DNA of 48,390 bases from Propionibacteriaceae bacterium (lineage in GTDB: Bacteria > Actinomycetota > Actinomycetes > Propionibacteriales > Propionibacteriaceae), in assembly GCA_017306015.1 (NCBI GenBank), contig JAFKJK010000029.1, forward strand, positions 1-48,390, written 5' to 3'. This document shows, one piece after another, positions 29,301-36,116 of this stretch; positions within the stretch are counted from its first letter, which is position 1; every line of letters starts with the position of its first letter. The notes under the pieces were generated by a model. That model searched no databases and was not told where the DNA came from. It saw only the letters and a program-made list of their open reading frames with translations. Position numbers and translations under genes: made by a program.

Positions 29301-29435
29301 CTCGGTGTCGATGAAGCTCGCCAGCGTCGCGTGCTGCTGCCAGACCAGGCTCATCGCCGCTGCGACACCCAGTCCGAGCAGGCCGAGCCGCCAGCGGTCC
29401 CGCAGGGACGCGGTGCGGCGCCGGCCCGGCGTCAC
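26355..29435 (-). CDS. Secreted double RCC1-propeller protein with SipW-type signal
   Basis: A 1026-residue exported protein. Residues 1-39 form a basic N terminus plus a hydrophobic segment (LGLLGLGVAAAMSLVW); cleavage is likely after A39, giving SFIDTESAGATFRAATL, the same pattern as TasA-like proteins. About 62-118 and 495-600 look like fibronectin III-like modules (YYYRLGYSIG, SVELSW). About 125-490 and 603-985 each hold seven RCC1 repeats of about 50 residues, with the core HxCAVxxGxAYCWGxGxxGQLGNG, i.e. two complete seven-bladed propellers. Each repeat has a Cys pair. A short tail (YYYRVTFTL) ends the protein; no LPXTG or C-terminal anchor is seen. GTG at 29435 overlaps the sipW stop. 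The ligand and function are unknown. Confidence 0.85.
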   Translation of the reverse strand: MTPGRRRTASLRDRWRLGLLGLGVAAAMSLVWQQHATLASFIDTESAGATFRAATLEPITPTAKAKASSVELSWAKADGDWAPPLYSLAWSASKSGSNPVDISSGSETGATHRIGSDRPTAHDLTFTKVAVGSTHACGIANGTVYCWGTSSSGALGLGGTTQARVPTAVTGGDLGSKAVTDVTAGDDFTCAVAVSGKAYCWGRGTNGQLGSGSQSSSSTPRTVATLSAVTSISAGAAHACAVAAGKAYCWGQGSSGQLGNGGSSQKESPEAVRTDGVLAGRTVASVAAGGAHSCVVADGRAFCWGANGSGQLGSATASASTPTAVDASGVLMGRVVSQVTAGASHTCAVADGKAYCWGQGTSGQLGNSASANASAPVAVSTSGMSGTVVALSTGSATTCAVASGNAYCWGAGATYGLGNGGTSNASAPVAVNGALSGRTVTGVSAGPGFGCAVAAGSPASCWGAGSSYQLGDNAASSNQSPGDVSLTGASCPDGSVRLSDATCSLLQGTDYYYRLGYSIGTWTAPDSAWKKATTSTRPGVEASVASRTGTAITLGWDAAQEPGQAYAEYTVQRSASSSGANPSTLGVTGDRSLTDTGGLAPTRSFTAVSSGEGHTCGIVDGQLYCWGLNSNGQLGLGDTNPRTVPTLVPALAGKTVSTVSAGTAHTCAVADSKVYCWGQGTSGQLGNGANNTQYSPVLVSALSGAPTGLSAGGAHTCAIVGGAAYCWGSNSDGQLGNNSTASTNTPVAVSTSGEMGSRTVTAIAAGGAHSCAVADGKAYCWGQDASYQLGSRSCTLLNVWCLLGNGQNASRSTSVAVDTDGAMGTKSVVAITAGTSHSCAIAAGAAYCWGLGSSGQLGNGATSTSYLSRAVTTSTMTASVTALSARADSTCAIAGGAAYCWGQGTAGQLGNGGGTSSSPVAVTASGALKAARVTSVSSGTSHSCVVADGLAYCWGAGDNGRLGTRSTAASGYPVLTSTDALCDGSSPLGDGTCSLKSGTTYYYRVTFTLDGTTRTRGDWVGIKTSG
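26481..29063 (-). repeat. Fourteen RCC1 repeats in two blocks
   Basis: 27966-29063 and 26481-27629 each hold seven units of roughly 150 bp. Every unit shares a DNA core encoding (Y/F)CWG, seen on the plus strand as CCCCAGCAGTA and spaced about 150 bp apart. The eleventh repeat has an insertion with two extra cysteines (SRSCTLLNVWCLLGNG, near 27020-27065). Confidence 0.85.
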
Positions 29436-30073
29436 TGCGCCACCTCGGACACCGGCTCCCCTCGGCGTTCGCCGGGCAGCGGGACGCCGTTGGTGGCGTC
29501 CGCCGCGCCCTGGCTGACCGGCCGTCGGCGGGGCCAGAAGGCCCAGGTCGCGAGAGCCCCGGCCAGCAGCGTCAGCGTGCCCATCAGCCGCGGGTCGCGC
29601 AGCCCGTTGAAGAACTGGGCCACGCCCGGGACGGACGCGACGACCAGGCGGGCCTCGGTGATCACGTACGGATCCGGGTCGTCCGCTTCGTTGGCGTCAC
29701 CGCGCATGGTGACCACCCGTGCGGACGGATCTCCAGCCAGCGGCCCGACGGAGGTGATCCGGTGCGTGATCGGGAGTTGCCCGGGACGCTCGATGGTGGT
29801 GATGTCGCCGACCGTGAAGTCGCCGGCCGGCAGGAGCCGGACCAGCGCTGCCGACCCGGCCGGGATCGTCGGCGACATCGAGCCGGTGGAGAACAGGACG
29901 ATCGAGAAGCCCCAGACGTGCGCTGCGATCGCGGCGGCGAGGCTGACCACGCCGAGCCCACCGAGCACCCACAGCAGGATGTCGACGACGGTGCGCCGGA
30001 CGGCGCGCAGCCGGCCGCCCGAGCGGGGTTTCGGCGCACGCTCGACGACCTCGGTGCTGGTGATGACGGACAT
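29432..30073 (-). CDS. sipW: SipW-type signal peptidase I
   Basis: Membrane signal peptidase of the ER/SipW type (S26B), 213 residues. One N-terminal membrane segment (about 31-60, VVDILLWVLGGLGVVSLAAA) precedes the nucleophile S65 in FSTGSMSPTIPAGS. The second catalytic residue is H104 in ITHRITSV, a Ser-His dyad instead of the Ser-Lys of ordinary LepB. RGDANEADDPDP follows, and a C-terminal membrane helix (TLTLLAGALATWAFWP) is near 175-190. ATG at 30073 has GGGAG upstream; a GTG at 30121 without a ribosome site would add 16 residues. It lies between its probable substrates and is coupled to the RCC1 gene by a GTGA overlap. Confidence 0.9.
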   Translation of the reverse strand: MSVITSTEVVERAPKPRSGGRLRAVRRTVVDILLWVLGGLGVVSLAAAIAAHVWGFSIVLFSTGSMSPTIPAGSAALVRLLPAGDFTVGDITTIERPGQLPITHRITSVGPLAGDPSARVVTMRGDANEADDPDPYVITEARLVVASVPGVAQFFNGLRDPRLMGTLTLLAGALATWAFWPRRRPVSQGAADATNGVPLPGERRGEPVSEVAQ

Positions 30074-30191
30074 GGTGCTGGTTCTCCCTGAACGGTGCTG
30101 GACCTGGACCTGATCGGTCACGACTTTGGGCGCCGGGCCGGGATCCGACCCCTCTTGCGAATCCCGACCCGCACGCCCACCGGGGTGGCTC

Positions 30192-30812
30192 CTAGTTCGA
30201 CACGGCCTGGAACTGCCAGGTCGACGACCCGGCCTGGTCCTGGGCGAGGCCTGCTCCAGCGGTCACGACGAAGCAGAGGTTGACGGCCGTGCCCTCAGCG
30301 CCGTCGCTGCCCTTGGTGAGGTCGAACGTCTTGGCGCCCGCCGCAGTGCCCAGGGGCGCGTCCGAGACCAGCACGTAGCCGGTTGTGGCGGCGTCGCAGC
30401 CGAAGGACTTGGTCTGGATCAGCGTGTAGCTGAGGGCGTTGACATCGCCGGAGGTGACCGGGTTCGTCACGGTGACCTTGGCGTCGTTGGTCGTGTCGGC
30501 GGTCAGCCGGACGGCGAACGGCGCGTAGACCGTGTCGGTCGGGGTCAGGTTGTCGAACGGCGCGGTGAAGCTCAGGGACGCGGCGTCGCCGGCGACGGCG
30601 TGGTCGGTGAAAGTCGTGCCGTCCGCCGATCCCTGGAGCTTGAACGTGCCGGAGGTGAAGGTCGCGGTGGCGTACTCGCTGTCGTTCCAGGACGCGAGGG
30701 TGGCCATCGTGCCGATCCCCAGGACGAGCCCGCCGGCAAGGATTGCGGCGACCTTGCGGTGGCCGCGGCCGCGCTCGGACTCGACGGCGGTGTTGGTGTT
30801 GGCGTTGGACAT
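30192..30812 (-). CDS. TasA/camelysin-like exported protein (SipW-dependent signal), second
   Basis: A 206-residue protein. The signal is KVAAILAGGLVLGIGTMATLA (20-40), with likely cleavage after A40 to give SWNDSEYATATFTSGTFKL. This matches the pattern at the mature start of TasA/CalY fibre proteins (aromatic-x-D, then F-x-x-G-x-x-x-L). The rest is a beta-rich domain with SLSFTAPFDNLTPTDTVYAPFAVRL (a 'NLxPGD'-like segment) and two cysteines (C near 135 in KSFGCDAATTGY and in VNLCFVV) that could form a disulfide. ATG at 30812 has AAGGGGAAA upstream. It is 158 bp downstream of its paralogue and 118 bp upstream of sipW. Assignment to the SipW-dependent exported families is from memory of the signal. 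Confidence 0.85.
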   Translation of the reverse strand: MSNANTNTAVESERGRGHRKVAAILAGGLVLGIGTMATLASWNDSEYATATFTSGTFKLQGSADGTTFTDHAVAGDAASLSFTAPFDNLTPTDTVYAPFAVRLTADTTNDAKVTVTNPVTSGDVNALSYTLIQTKSFGCDAATTGYVLVSDAPLGTAAGAKTFDLTKGSDGAEGTAVNLCFVVTAGAGLAQDQAGSSTWQFQAVSN

Positions 30813-30925
30813 GTGTGTTTCCCCTTGTGTTGTCGGTATGAGTGATCGTTGGTGATTGGTCTGGAGGAGGCGAGCGGTGCGCGCGGTGTGCACGGTCGGC
30901 CCGCCGGAAGGCAGCGCGGAGCGGA

Positions 30926-30945
30926 CCGCGGACGGGTGTCCGCGG
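30926..30945 (-). promoter_or_regulatory. Hairpin between the two exported-protein genes
   Basis: A perfect 8-bp inverted repeat, CCGCGGAC-GGGT-GTCCGCGG, lies 26 bp after the stop of the upstream paralogue. There is no T run, so it may be an mRNA-stabilising or processing hairpin or a weak terminator that sets the ratio of the two proteins. Confidence 0.5.
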
Positions 30946-30970
30946 ATCGCCCTGCTGCTGGGGCTGCGGG

Positions 30971-31597
30971 TCAGTCGGCGACGGAGACCGCGGTCAGCTT
31001 CCACGTGTAGGCACCGGTCTGGGTCTGCGGCATCCTGCTGCCGCCCGAGACCGCGAAGCAGATCGTGACCGGGTCGCCGGCCACGTCGGCCGAGGCGCCC
31101 TTGTTGATCCGGATCTGCGGGCCTCGGTAGGTCTTCCCGTCCATCGAGAAGCCCATCATGTTGTCCACGTCGTAGGCCTTGCCCGCGCAGTCGCCCTGGA
31201 AGTCCTGCCAGGTGTAGACCGCTACACCCTTGAGCTGTCCGGTCGTCCCGGCGCCGTCCAGCCGCAGCTGGGCGTTGTTGGTCGTCCCCTGTGCCAGGCG
31301 GACCGTGAACTCGCCCCCGATCCAGTCCCCGGGGCTCAGGTTGTTGACGGGCAACTCGAACTCGAGCACCCCGGCCTGGTCGGCCGTGGAGTGCTGGTCA
31401 TAGGTCACCCCGCCGTCGGTGCTTCCCTCGAGGTCGAAGTGACCAGCGGTGAAGCTCGCCGCGGCGAACTCGGAGTCGTTCCATGAAGCCAGGGTCGCCA
31501 TGGTGCCGACGCCGGCGACCAGGCCTCCGGCGAGCAACGCTGCGATCTTGCGACGACCTCGTCGTCGGCCGTCATGGTTTGGTGCGATGGCGGTCAC
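30971..31597 (-). CDS. TasA/camelysin-like exported protein (SipW-dependent signal), first
   Basis: A 208-residue paralogue of the protein at 30192-30812. The signal is RRKIAALLAGGLVAGVGTMATLA, with likely cleavage after A37 to give SWNDSEFAAASFTAGHFDLEGS. The mature part again shows FELPVNNLSPGDWIGGEFTVRL, close to the NLKPGD segment of TasA, and two cysteines (FQGDCAGKAYD, TICFAVS). GTG at 31597 has AAAGGG 6-7 nt upstream. It is the first gene of the cassette and the only one directly behind the long leader region, so it may be the most expressed. A surface fibre subunit is the best guess. Confidence 0.85.
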   Translation of the reverse strand: MTAIAPNHDGRRRGRRKIAALLAGGLVAGVGTMATLASWNDSEFAAASFTAGHFDLEGSTDGGVTYDQHSTADQAGVLEFELPVNNLSPGDWIGGEFTVRLAQGTTNNAQLRLDGAGTTGQLKGVAVYTWQDFQGDCAGKAYDVDNMMGFSMDGKTYRGPQIRINKGASADVAGDPVTICFAVSGGSRMPQTQTGAYTWKLTAVSVAD

Positions 31598-31716
31598 GTG
31601 ATGTGCCCTTTCAAATCGTGCGATCGGTGAGTACACGCGCCGGACCTGCCGTACCTGCACGGCCGGCCGATGCGAGAAGTGGTGCCGCGCTACGAGATCC
31701 CCCTCGCGCCAGGCAC

Positions 31717-31745
31717 GGTCTGCCTCCCCCCAAGGAGGCAGGACC
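31717..31745 (-). promoter_or_regulatory. Leader hairpin of the exported-protein operon
   Basis: An 8-bp stem (CTGCCTCC with GGAGGCAG) is extended by three more pairs across a one-base bulge. It lies about 120 nt upstream of the GTG at 31597 and just after a possible -10. Transcribed, it would form a stable 5' hairpin. No known riboswitch class was recognised. Confidence 0.5.
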
Positions 31746-31857
31746 TACATTAGTGGAATTGCAGCTGGAATGAGGCCGGATTCGCCCCGAACACGCCTGG
31801 GATCGACCCGAGTTAAATCCGCGTACTCCCTTGTCCCCCGGGAGAGTGTTCACCGTC

Positions 31858-31887
31858 TGGGTGACCCGGTCACCCAAATGGGTTACC
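31858..31887. promoter_or_regulatory. GGGTNACC operator-like cluster
   Basis: A perfect palindrome TGGGTGAC-CCG-GTCACCCA (31858-31876) is followed after two A by a third half-site, TGGGTTACC (31879-31887). Three half-sites in 30 bp inside an AT-rich intergenic stretch suggest a protein-binding site upstream of the exported-protein operon. The regulator is unknown. Confidence 0.4.
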
Positions 31888-32342
31888 ACGGAGTTGTTGG
31901 CGACGACAATGTCGCGACTGCCGATGTTAGCGCTGTCACTTTCGTGGGGACGCGCGCTCCGACGCCGAGATCCGAGACGACCTGCCGCAGCGCCGCGGTC
32001 CACCGATGGCGGGCGCTCGGAGCCCGGCTCCGGCACGAGCGGACGGGGACGGCGGCGCCCCGGCGCAGATCAGGAGAGTCTGGTGTGTTCGGCCGGGGAG
32101 CAGCGCATACCCCTCTGCACTGCGCCACTCCCCGACCCGAACCGCGGCCATGTTGCCAAGCCGCGGGCTCCTCCGGGAATCCCGGTGGAGCCTCGTTCAG
32201 ATGAGTACGGCGGCAACGCTACCCATTCGCCGGTGCGTTGCCAAAGACCACCACAAACAAGGTAATCTCACGCAACCGCGGCATTGACCACAGTTAACGC
32301 CGTAATGGTCTGCAGCCGGTTGTGTCACCCAAAGGAGAGTCG

Positions 32343-32450
32343 GTGCCGGCGAGCCGTTCCGCATCTCGCGGCACGTCCGGTCGGGTCCGGACGGCACTGG
32401 CCGTCCGGGCACCAGGCTCCGGCTGCCGGCGAGCAGTCCGAGCCGGCTGA
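32343..32450 (+). CDS. Possible 35-residue ORF or gene remnant
   Basis: GTG at 32343 lies 6 nt after a near-perfect ribosome site (AAAGGAGA) and opens a 35-residue basic ORF (MPASRSASRGTSGRVRTAL, then CRRAVRAG). It could be a small peptide gene, a leader, or the 5' remnant of a lost gene whose promoter region (32200-32340) remains. It overlaps the hairpin at 32387-32408. Confidence 0.2.
   Translation: MPASRSASRGTSGRVRTALAVRAPGSGCRRAVRAG
32387..32408 (-). terminator. Possible terminator of the infC-pheT operon
   Basis: A perfect 9-bp stem with a 4-nt loop (CCGGACGGC-ACTG-GCCGTCCGG) lies about 75 bp past the pheT stop. It has no T run, which is common for actinobacterial hairpin terminators. 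Confidence 0.45.
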
Positions 32451-32482
32451 GAGACCGGCGGCCTGCGAGACCGTCGGCGGAC

Positions 32483-35005
32483 TCAGAAGTCCCGCAGCAC
32501 TGCCCCGCAGCCGGCGGCCGCCGCGGCCACGGCCGCATCCCGGGCGGCGGCGGTCTCAGCATCGGTGAGCGTCCGGTCCGGCGCCCGGAACCGCATCGCG
32601 AAGGCCAGCGAACGGTGCCCTGCGGGTACCTTCGCGCCGGTGTACACATCGAACAGGCTGACCGACTCCAGCAGCGGGCCGGCTCCGGCGACCAGGGCCG
32701 CACGCACCTCGGCCACCGGGACGCCGTCGGGCACCACCAGGGCCACGTCCTCCTTGGCGACCGGTTGCGTGGACAGGACCGGAATGGACCCCCGGTCCGG
32801 CGCGAGCCGGATCAGCGCGTCCAGGTCGAGTTCGACAGCAGCCGTACGCTCGGGCAGCCCGAAATCGGCGGCCACCTGCGGATGCAGCTCTCCGGCGTGG
32901 CCGACGACGATGCCGTCGACTGCCAACTCGGCGCACCGTCCCGGATGCCATGGCGGCATGGCGACCGCGCGACGCTCCAGCGTCACGCCGACCGCGGCAG
33001 CTGCGATCTCGGCGAGGGCGAGCGCCTGCCTCCAGCCGGCCGCCTCCGCGGGCCCGTCCCAGCCGGCCGGACGCCACTGCCCGGACAGCACGATGCCCAG
33101 GTGCCGCGGCTGCACCGGCAGTGCGGCGGAGATCGCGGCCAGTTCGTCCGCGGACGGGCGTCCGGTGACGGCCGGGAGCGGTGCCGGCTGTCCGGAGCCG
33201 GCGAAGAAGACCAGCCCCGTCTCGAGCAGCGCCAGGTCGTCGTTGCCGCGGGAGTTGTTGCGGTTCACTGCGGCGAACAGGCCGGGCAGCATCGAACTGC
33301 GCAGGTACGGCTGGGTCTCCGCCAACGGGTTGGCCAGCCGGACCAGCTGCCGGCGGGCATCGTCCGCCGCGACCCTCATTCGATCCAGGTCCTCGACCGA
33401 GACGAACGGGAACGTCAGCACCTCGACCAGGCCGGCGTCCACGAGCGCGGCGTTGACCGCTCGGCGGGCTCGCTGCGCCCGGGTCAGCCCGCGGCCCACC
33501 GGGGCCGTCGGCACCACCGACGGAATCTGGTCGAAGCCGATCTTCCGCCCGACCTCCTCGACGTAGTCGTACGGGTCGACCAGATCGGGACGCCAGGTCG
33601 GCGGCACGAGGCTCAGCCGAGCCTGCCCCGAGTGTGGCTCAGGGGCCACCTCCAGGTCGCAGCCGCTCTCCCGAAGGATCTGGACAACCCGGTCCGGCGG
33701 CACGTCCACACCCAGGATCCGCGAAGGCAGATCCACCGGGATGCTCGCCAACGGCATCTCGGGGACGGCGCCGGCGACGGTCTCCGCCTCGGCCAGGACG
33801 CCACCCGCGAGCTCGACGAGCAGCTTTGCGACCAGGTGCGCCGCACTGTAGGCCGCGTTGGGGTCGACACCGCGGTGGAACCGCTTCGACGCCTCGGACG
33901 GCAGGCTGTGCCGGCGCATCGCGCGCGAGATCGTGTTCGGCTCGAAGTTGGCCGCCTCGATCAGGATGTCGGTGCTGGTCGGCCGGATCTCGGTGCTGGC
34001 CCCACCCATGACGCCGGCGATGCCGATCGGGCCGGAGTCGTCGGTGATCAGCAGGTCGCCCGGGTCCAGGGTGCGGGTGACGTCGTCGAGGGTGACCATG
34101 GTCTCCCCCGGCCGCGCCTTGCGCACGACGATCGGCCCGCGCAGCAGCGACGCGTCGTAGGCGTGCAACGGCTGGCCGGTCTCCAGCATCACGTAGTTGG
34201 TGATGTCGACCGCCAGCGAGATCGACCGCATGCCGGCCATCACCAGCCGGCGCGCCATCCACCGCGGGGTCGGCCGGGTCGGGTCGACACCGGTCACGCT
34301 CAGGGCGACGAACAGCCGGCACGCCGGATCGGCGAGTTCCACCGCATAGCCGTCCAGCTTGGACGGCGGGGTCGACCGCTCGACGACGTCATGGAACCCG
34401 ACGCCGAGGTTCTGGCCGGCCTCGCGAGCCAACCCGCGGATCGACAGGCAGTAGCCGATGTCGGGGCTGACGTCGATGTCGAGCACGTCATCGCGCAGGT
34501 GCAGCACGCCAGCCGGATCGTCGCCGGGCCGAAGGCCCTCGTCGGACGGCAGCACGATGATCCCGGTGTGGTCGGTCCCGATGCCCAGCTCGTCCTCGGC
34601 ACAGATCATGCCGTCGGAGAGGTGCCCGTACGTCTTGCGGGCGGAGATGGCGAAGCCGCCGGCCAGCACGGCGCCCGGCAGCGACACCACGACGAGGTCG
34701 CCGACGGAGAAGTTGTGCGCGCCGCAGACGACGCTCCGGCAGCCCTGCGGGTAGTCCGGATGGGGCTGGTTGTGCTCTGCGCCGACGTCCACCTGCACCC
34801 AGCGGATGGTCTTGCCGTTCGACTGCGGCTCGTCGACGAACGCGAGGATGCGGCCGACCACCACTGGGCCGGTGATCTCGGCGCCCACCGATTCCACCCG
34901 CTCGACTTCGAGTCCGGCCCGGATCAGCACCTCGCCCAGCTCGCGTCCGGTCATGCCGGCAGGCAGGTCGACGTGCTCGGCGAGCCAGCTCAGCGGCGCC
35001 CTCAT
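32483..35005 (-). CDS. pheT: Phenylalanyl-tRNA synthetase beta subunit
   Basis: Non-catalytic beta subunit of the alpha2-beta2 enzyme that charges tRNA-Phe; 840 residues, normal length. In order: N-terminal region MRAPLSWLAEHVDLP, a tRNA-binding (EMAP-like) domain around 40-160 with VVCGAHNFSVGDLVVV, the B3/B4 editing domain (SISLAVDITNYVMLETGQPLHAYD), the B5 domain, the catalytic-like core (TFPFVSVEDLDRM, LRSSMLPGLF) and the C-terminal ferredoxin-fold anticodon-binding domain (STQPVAKEDVALVVPDGVP onwards). ATG at 35005 overlaps the pheS stop as ATGA. It is the last gene of its operon. Confidence 0.96.
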   Translation of the reverse strand: MRAPLSWLAEHVDLPAGMTGRELGEVLIRAGLEVERVESVGAEITGPVVVGRILAFVDEPQSNGKTIRWVQVDVGAEHNQPHPDYPQGCRSVVCGAHNFSVGDLVVVSLPGAVLAGGFAISARKTYGHLSDGMICAEDELGIGTDHTGIIVLPSDEGLRPGDDPAGVLHLRDDVLDIDVSPDIGYCLSIRGLAREAGQNLGVGFHDVVERSTPPSKLDGYAVELADPACRLFVALSVTGVDPTRPTPRWMARRLVMAGMRSISLAVDITNYVMLETGQPLHAYDASLLRGPIVVRKARPGETMVTLDDVTRTLDPGDLLITDDSGPIGIAGVMGGASTEIRPTSTDILIEAANFEPNTISRAMRRHSLPSEASKRFHRGVDPNAAYSAAHLVAKLLVELAGGVLAEAETVAGAVPEMPLASIPVDLPSRILGVDVPPDRVVQILRESGCDLEVAPEPHSGQARLSLVPPTWRPDLVDPYDYVEEVGRKIGFDQIPSVVPTAPVGRGLTRAQRARRAVNAALVDAGLVEVLTFPFVSVEDLDRMRVAADDARRQLVRLANPLAETQPYLRSSMLPGLFAAVNRNNSRGNDDLALLETGLVFFAGSGQPAPLPAVTGRPSADELAAISAALPVQPRHLGIVLSGQWRPAGWDGPAEAAGWRQALALAEIAAAAVGVTLERRAVAMPPWHPGRCAELAVDGIVVGHAGELHPQVAADFGLPERTAAVELDLDALIRLAPDRGSIPVLSTQPVAKEDVALVVPDGVPVAEVRAALVAGAGPLLESVSLFDVYTGAKVPAGHRSLAFAMRFRAPDRTLTDAETAAARDAAVAAAAAGCGAVLRDF

Positions 35006-36096
35006 CGTGCCATCCCCTTCAGTGAGCGGCTGAACCGCACGTCGCCCTCGACCATGTCCCGCATGTCGGCGGCGTTGTTGCGGAACATCAGCGTCCGTTC
35101 GATGCCCATCCCGAAGGCGAAGCCGGAGTAGCGGTCGGTGTCGATGCCGCAGGCGGCCAGCACCCGCGGGTTCACGACACCGCAGCCGCCCCACTCGATC
35201 CAGCCCTGGGACTTGCAGGTCCGGCACGGCGCGTCCGGGTTGCCGACGGACGCGCCGTGGCAGACGAAGCACTTCAGGTCGACCTCGGCCGACGGCTCGG
35301 TGAACGGGAAGTAGTGCGGTCGCATCCGGGTCTCGATGTCGTCGCCGAACATCGATCTGGCCAGGTGGTCCAGCGTCCCCTTCAGGTGCGCGAGCGAGAT
35401 GCCCTCGTCGACGACGAGTCCCTCGATCTGGTGGAACACGGGGACGTGGGTGGCATCGAACTCGTCGGCGCGGTAGGTCTTGCCGGGGCAGACCACGTAG
35501 ATCGGCAGCGGACGGTCGAGCATCGAGCGGATCTGGACCGGCGAGGTGTGCGTCCGCATCACCACGTGGCTGTCGAGCGGCTCGACGAACAGGGTGTCGG
35601 AGGTGAACCGCGCCGGGTGGTCCGGGGTGAAGTTGAGGGCGTCGAAGTTGAGCCACTCCCCCTCGGCCTCCGGGCCTTCTGCGATCTCCCAGCCCATGGC
35701 GGTGAAGACGTCGCCCATCAGGTCCATCAAGGCGGTGATGGGGTGCGGCGCGCCGGCCGGTCCGAGGGCGACCGGCAGGGTCACGTCGACGCGTTCGGCG
35801 ACGAGCCGGGCCTCGAGTTCGGCCGAGCCGATCTCGGCCTCGCGTTCGGCGAGAGCCGCCGCGATCGCGGCCCGCGCCGCGCCGATCCGCTGGCCGGCGT
35901 CCCTGCGCTCGGGGCCGGGGATCGCGCCGATCGCGCGGTTGGCCAGCGCGACCGGCGAACGGTCGCCGGCGTGCGCCAGCCGGGCCACCTTGAGGTCGGC
36001 GAGGCTGGCGGCGTCCGCGAAGGCCGCGAGCGCTCCGGCGACGATGGCGTCGATGGACGCTGGGCTGAGGTCGGCCTGCTGGTCAGGGCCGGTCAT
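35002..36096 (-). CDS. pheS: Phenylalanyl-tRNA synthetase alpha subunit
   Basis: Catalytic alpha subunit, class II synthetase, 364 residues. The N-terminal coiled coil (about 10-110) binds tRNA. The core shows motif 2, MRTHTSPVQIRSM and YRADEFDATHVPVFHQIEG, and motif 3, GFAFGMGIERTLMF. A four-cysteine insertion, CFVC and CRTC around residues 285-310, suggests a zinc knuckle as in other actinobacterial PheS. ATG at 36096 has AAGGAGAG upstream. It follows the SpoU methyltransferase after 20 bp. Confidence 0.96.
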   Translation of the reverse strand: MTGPDQQADLSPASIDAIVAGALAAFADAASLADLKVARLAHAGDRSPVALANRAIGAIPGPERRDAGQRIGAARAAIAAALAEREAEIGSAELEARLVAERVDVTLPVALGPAGAPHPITALMDLMGDVFTAMGWEIAEGPEAEGEWLNFDALNFTPDHPARFTSDTLFVEPLDSHVVMRTHTSPVQIRSMLDRPLPIYVVCPGKTYRADEFDATHVPVFHQIEGLVVDEGISLAHLKGTLDHLARSMFGDDIETRMRPHYFPFTEPSAEVDLKCFVCHGASVGNPDAPCRTCKSQGWIEWGGCGVVNPRVLAACGIDTDRYSGFAFGMGIERTLMFRNNAADMRDMVEGDVRFSRSLKGMAR

Positions 36097-36116
36097 GGAC
36101 GTCTCTCCTTGTGGAT

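Larger units (their letters stand above)
31598..32482. other. 885-bp non-coding region with palindromes upstream of the SipW cassette
   Basis: No convincing gene is seen on either strand; frames here lack family motifs. Two stretches (about 31750-31960 and 32200-32340) are clearly less G+C-rich than their surroundings, as expected for regulatory DNA. The region contains hairpins at 31717-31745, 31858-31876 and 32387-32408, a third GGGTTACC half-site at 31879-31887, and a 35-codon ORF with a strong ribosome site (32343-32450). Minus-strand TAATGT near 31746-31751 is a possible -10 for the gene at 30971, giving a leader of about 150 nt. Confidence 0.6.

Noticed and set aside
25800..30113. A 1437-residue plus-strand frame antisense to the RCC1 and sipW genes
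   Set aside because: It is a mirror of the repetitive, GC-biased RCC1 coding sequence, with low-complexity Arg/Gly/Ala composition and no start context.
31611..32036. A 141-residue minus-strand frame in the region upstream of the export cassette
   Set aside because: It crosses AT-rich palindromic DNA, has no ribosome site or family motif and runs through the candidate promoter and leader.
32387..32408. Reading this hairpin as part of a riboswitch for the 35-codon ORF
   Set aside because: It lies inside that ORF rather than before it, and no known riboswitch core was recognised; a terminator for pheT is simpler.
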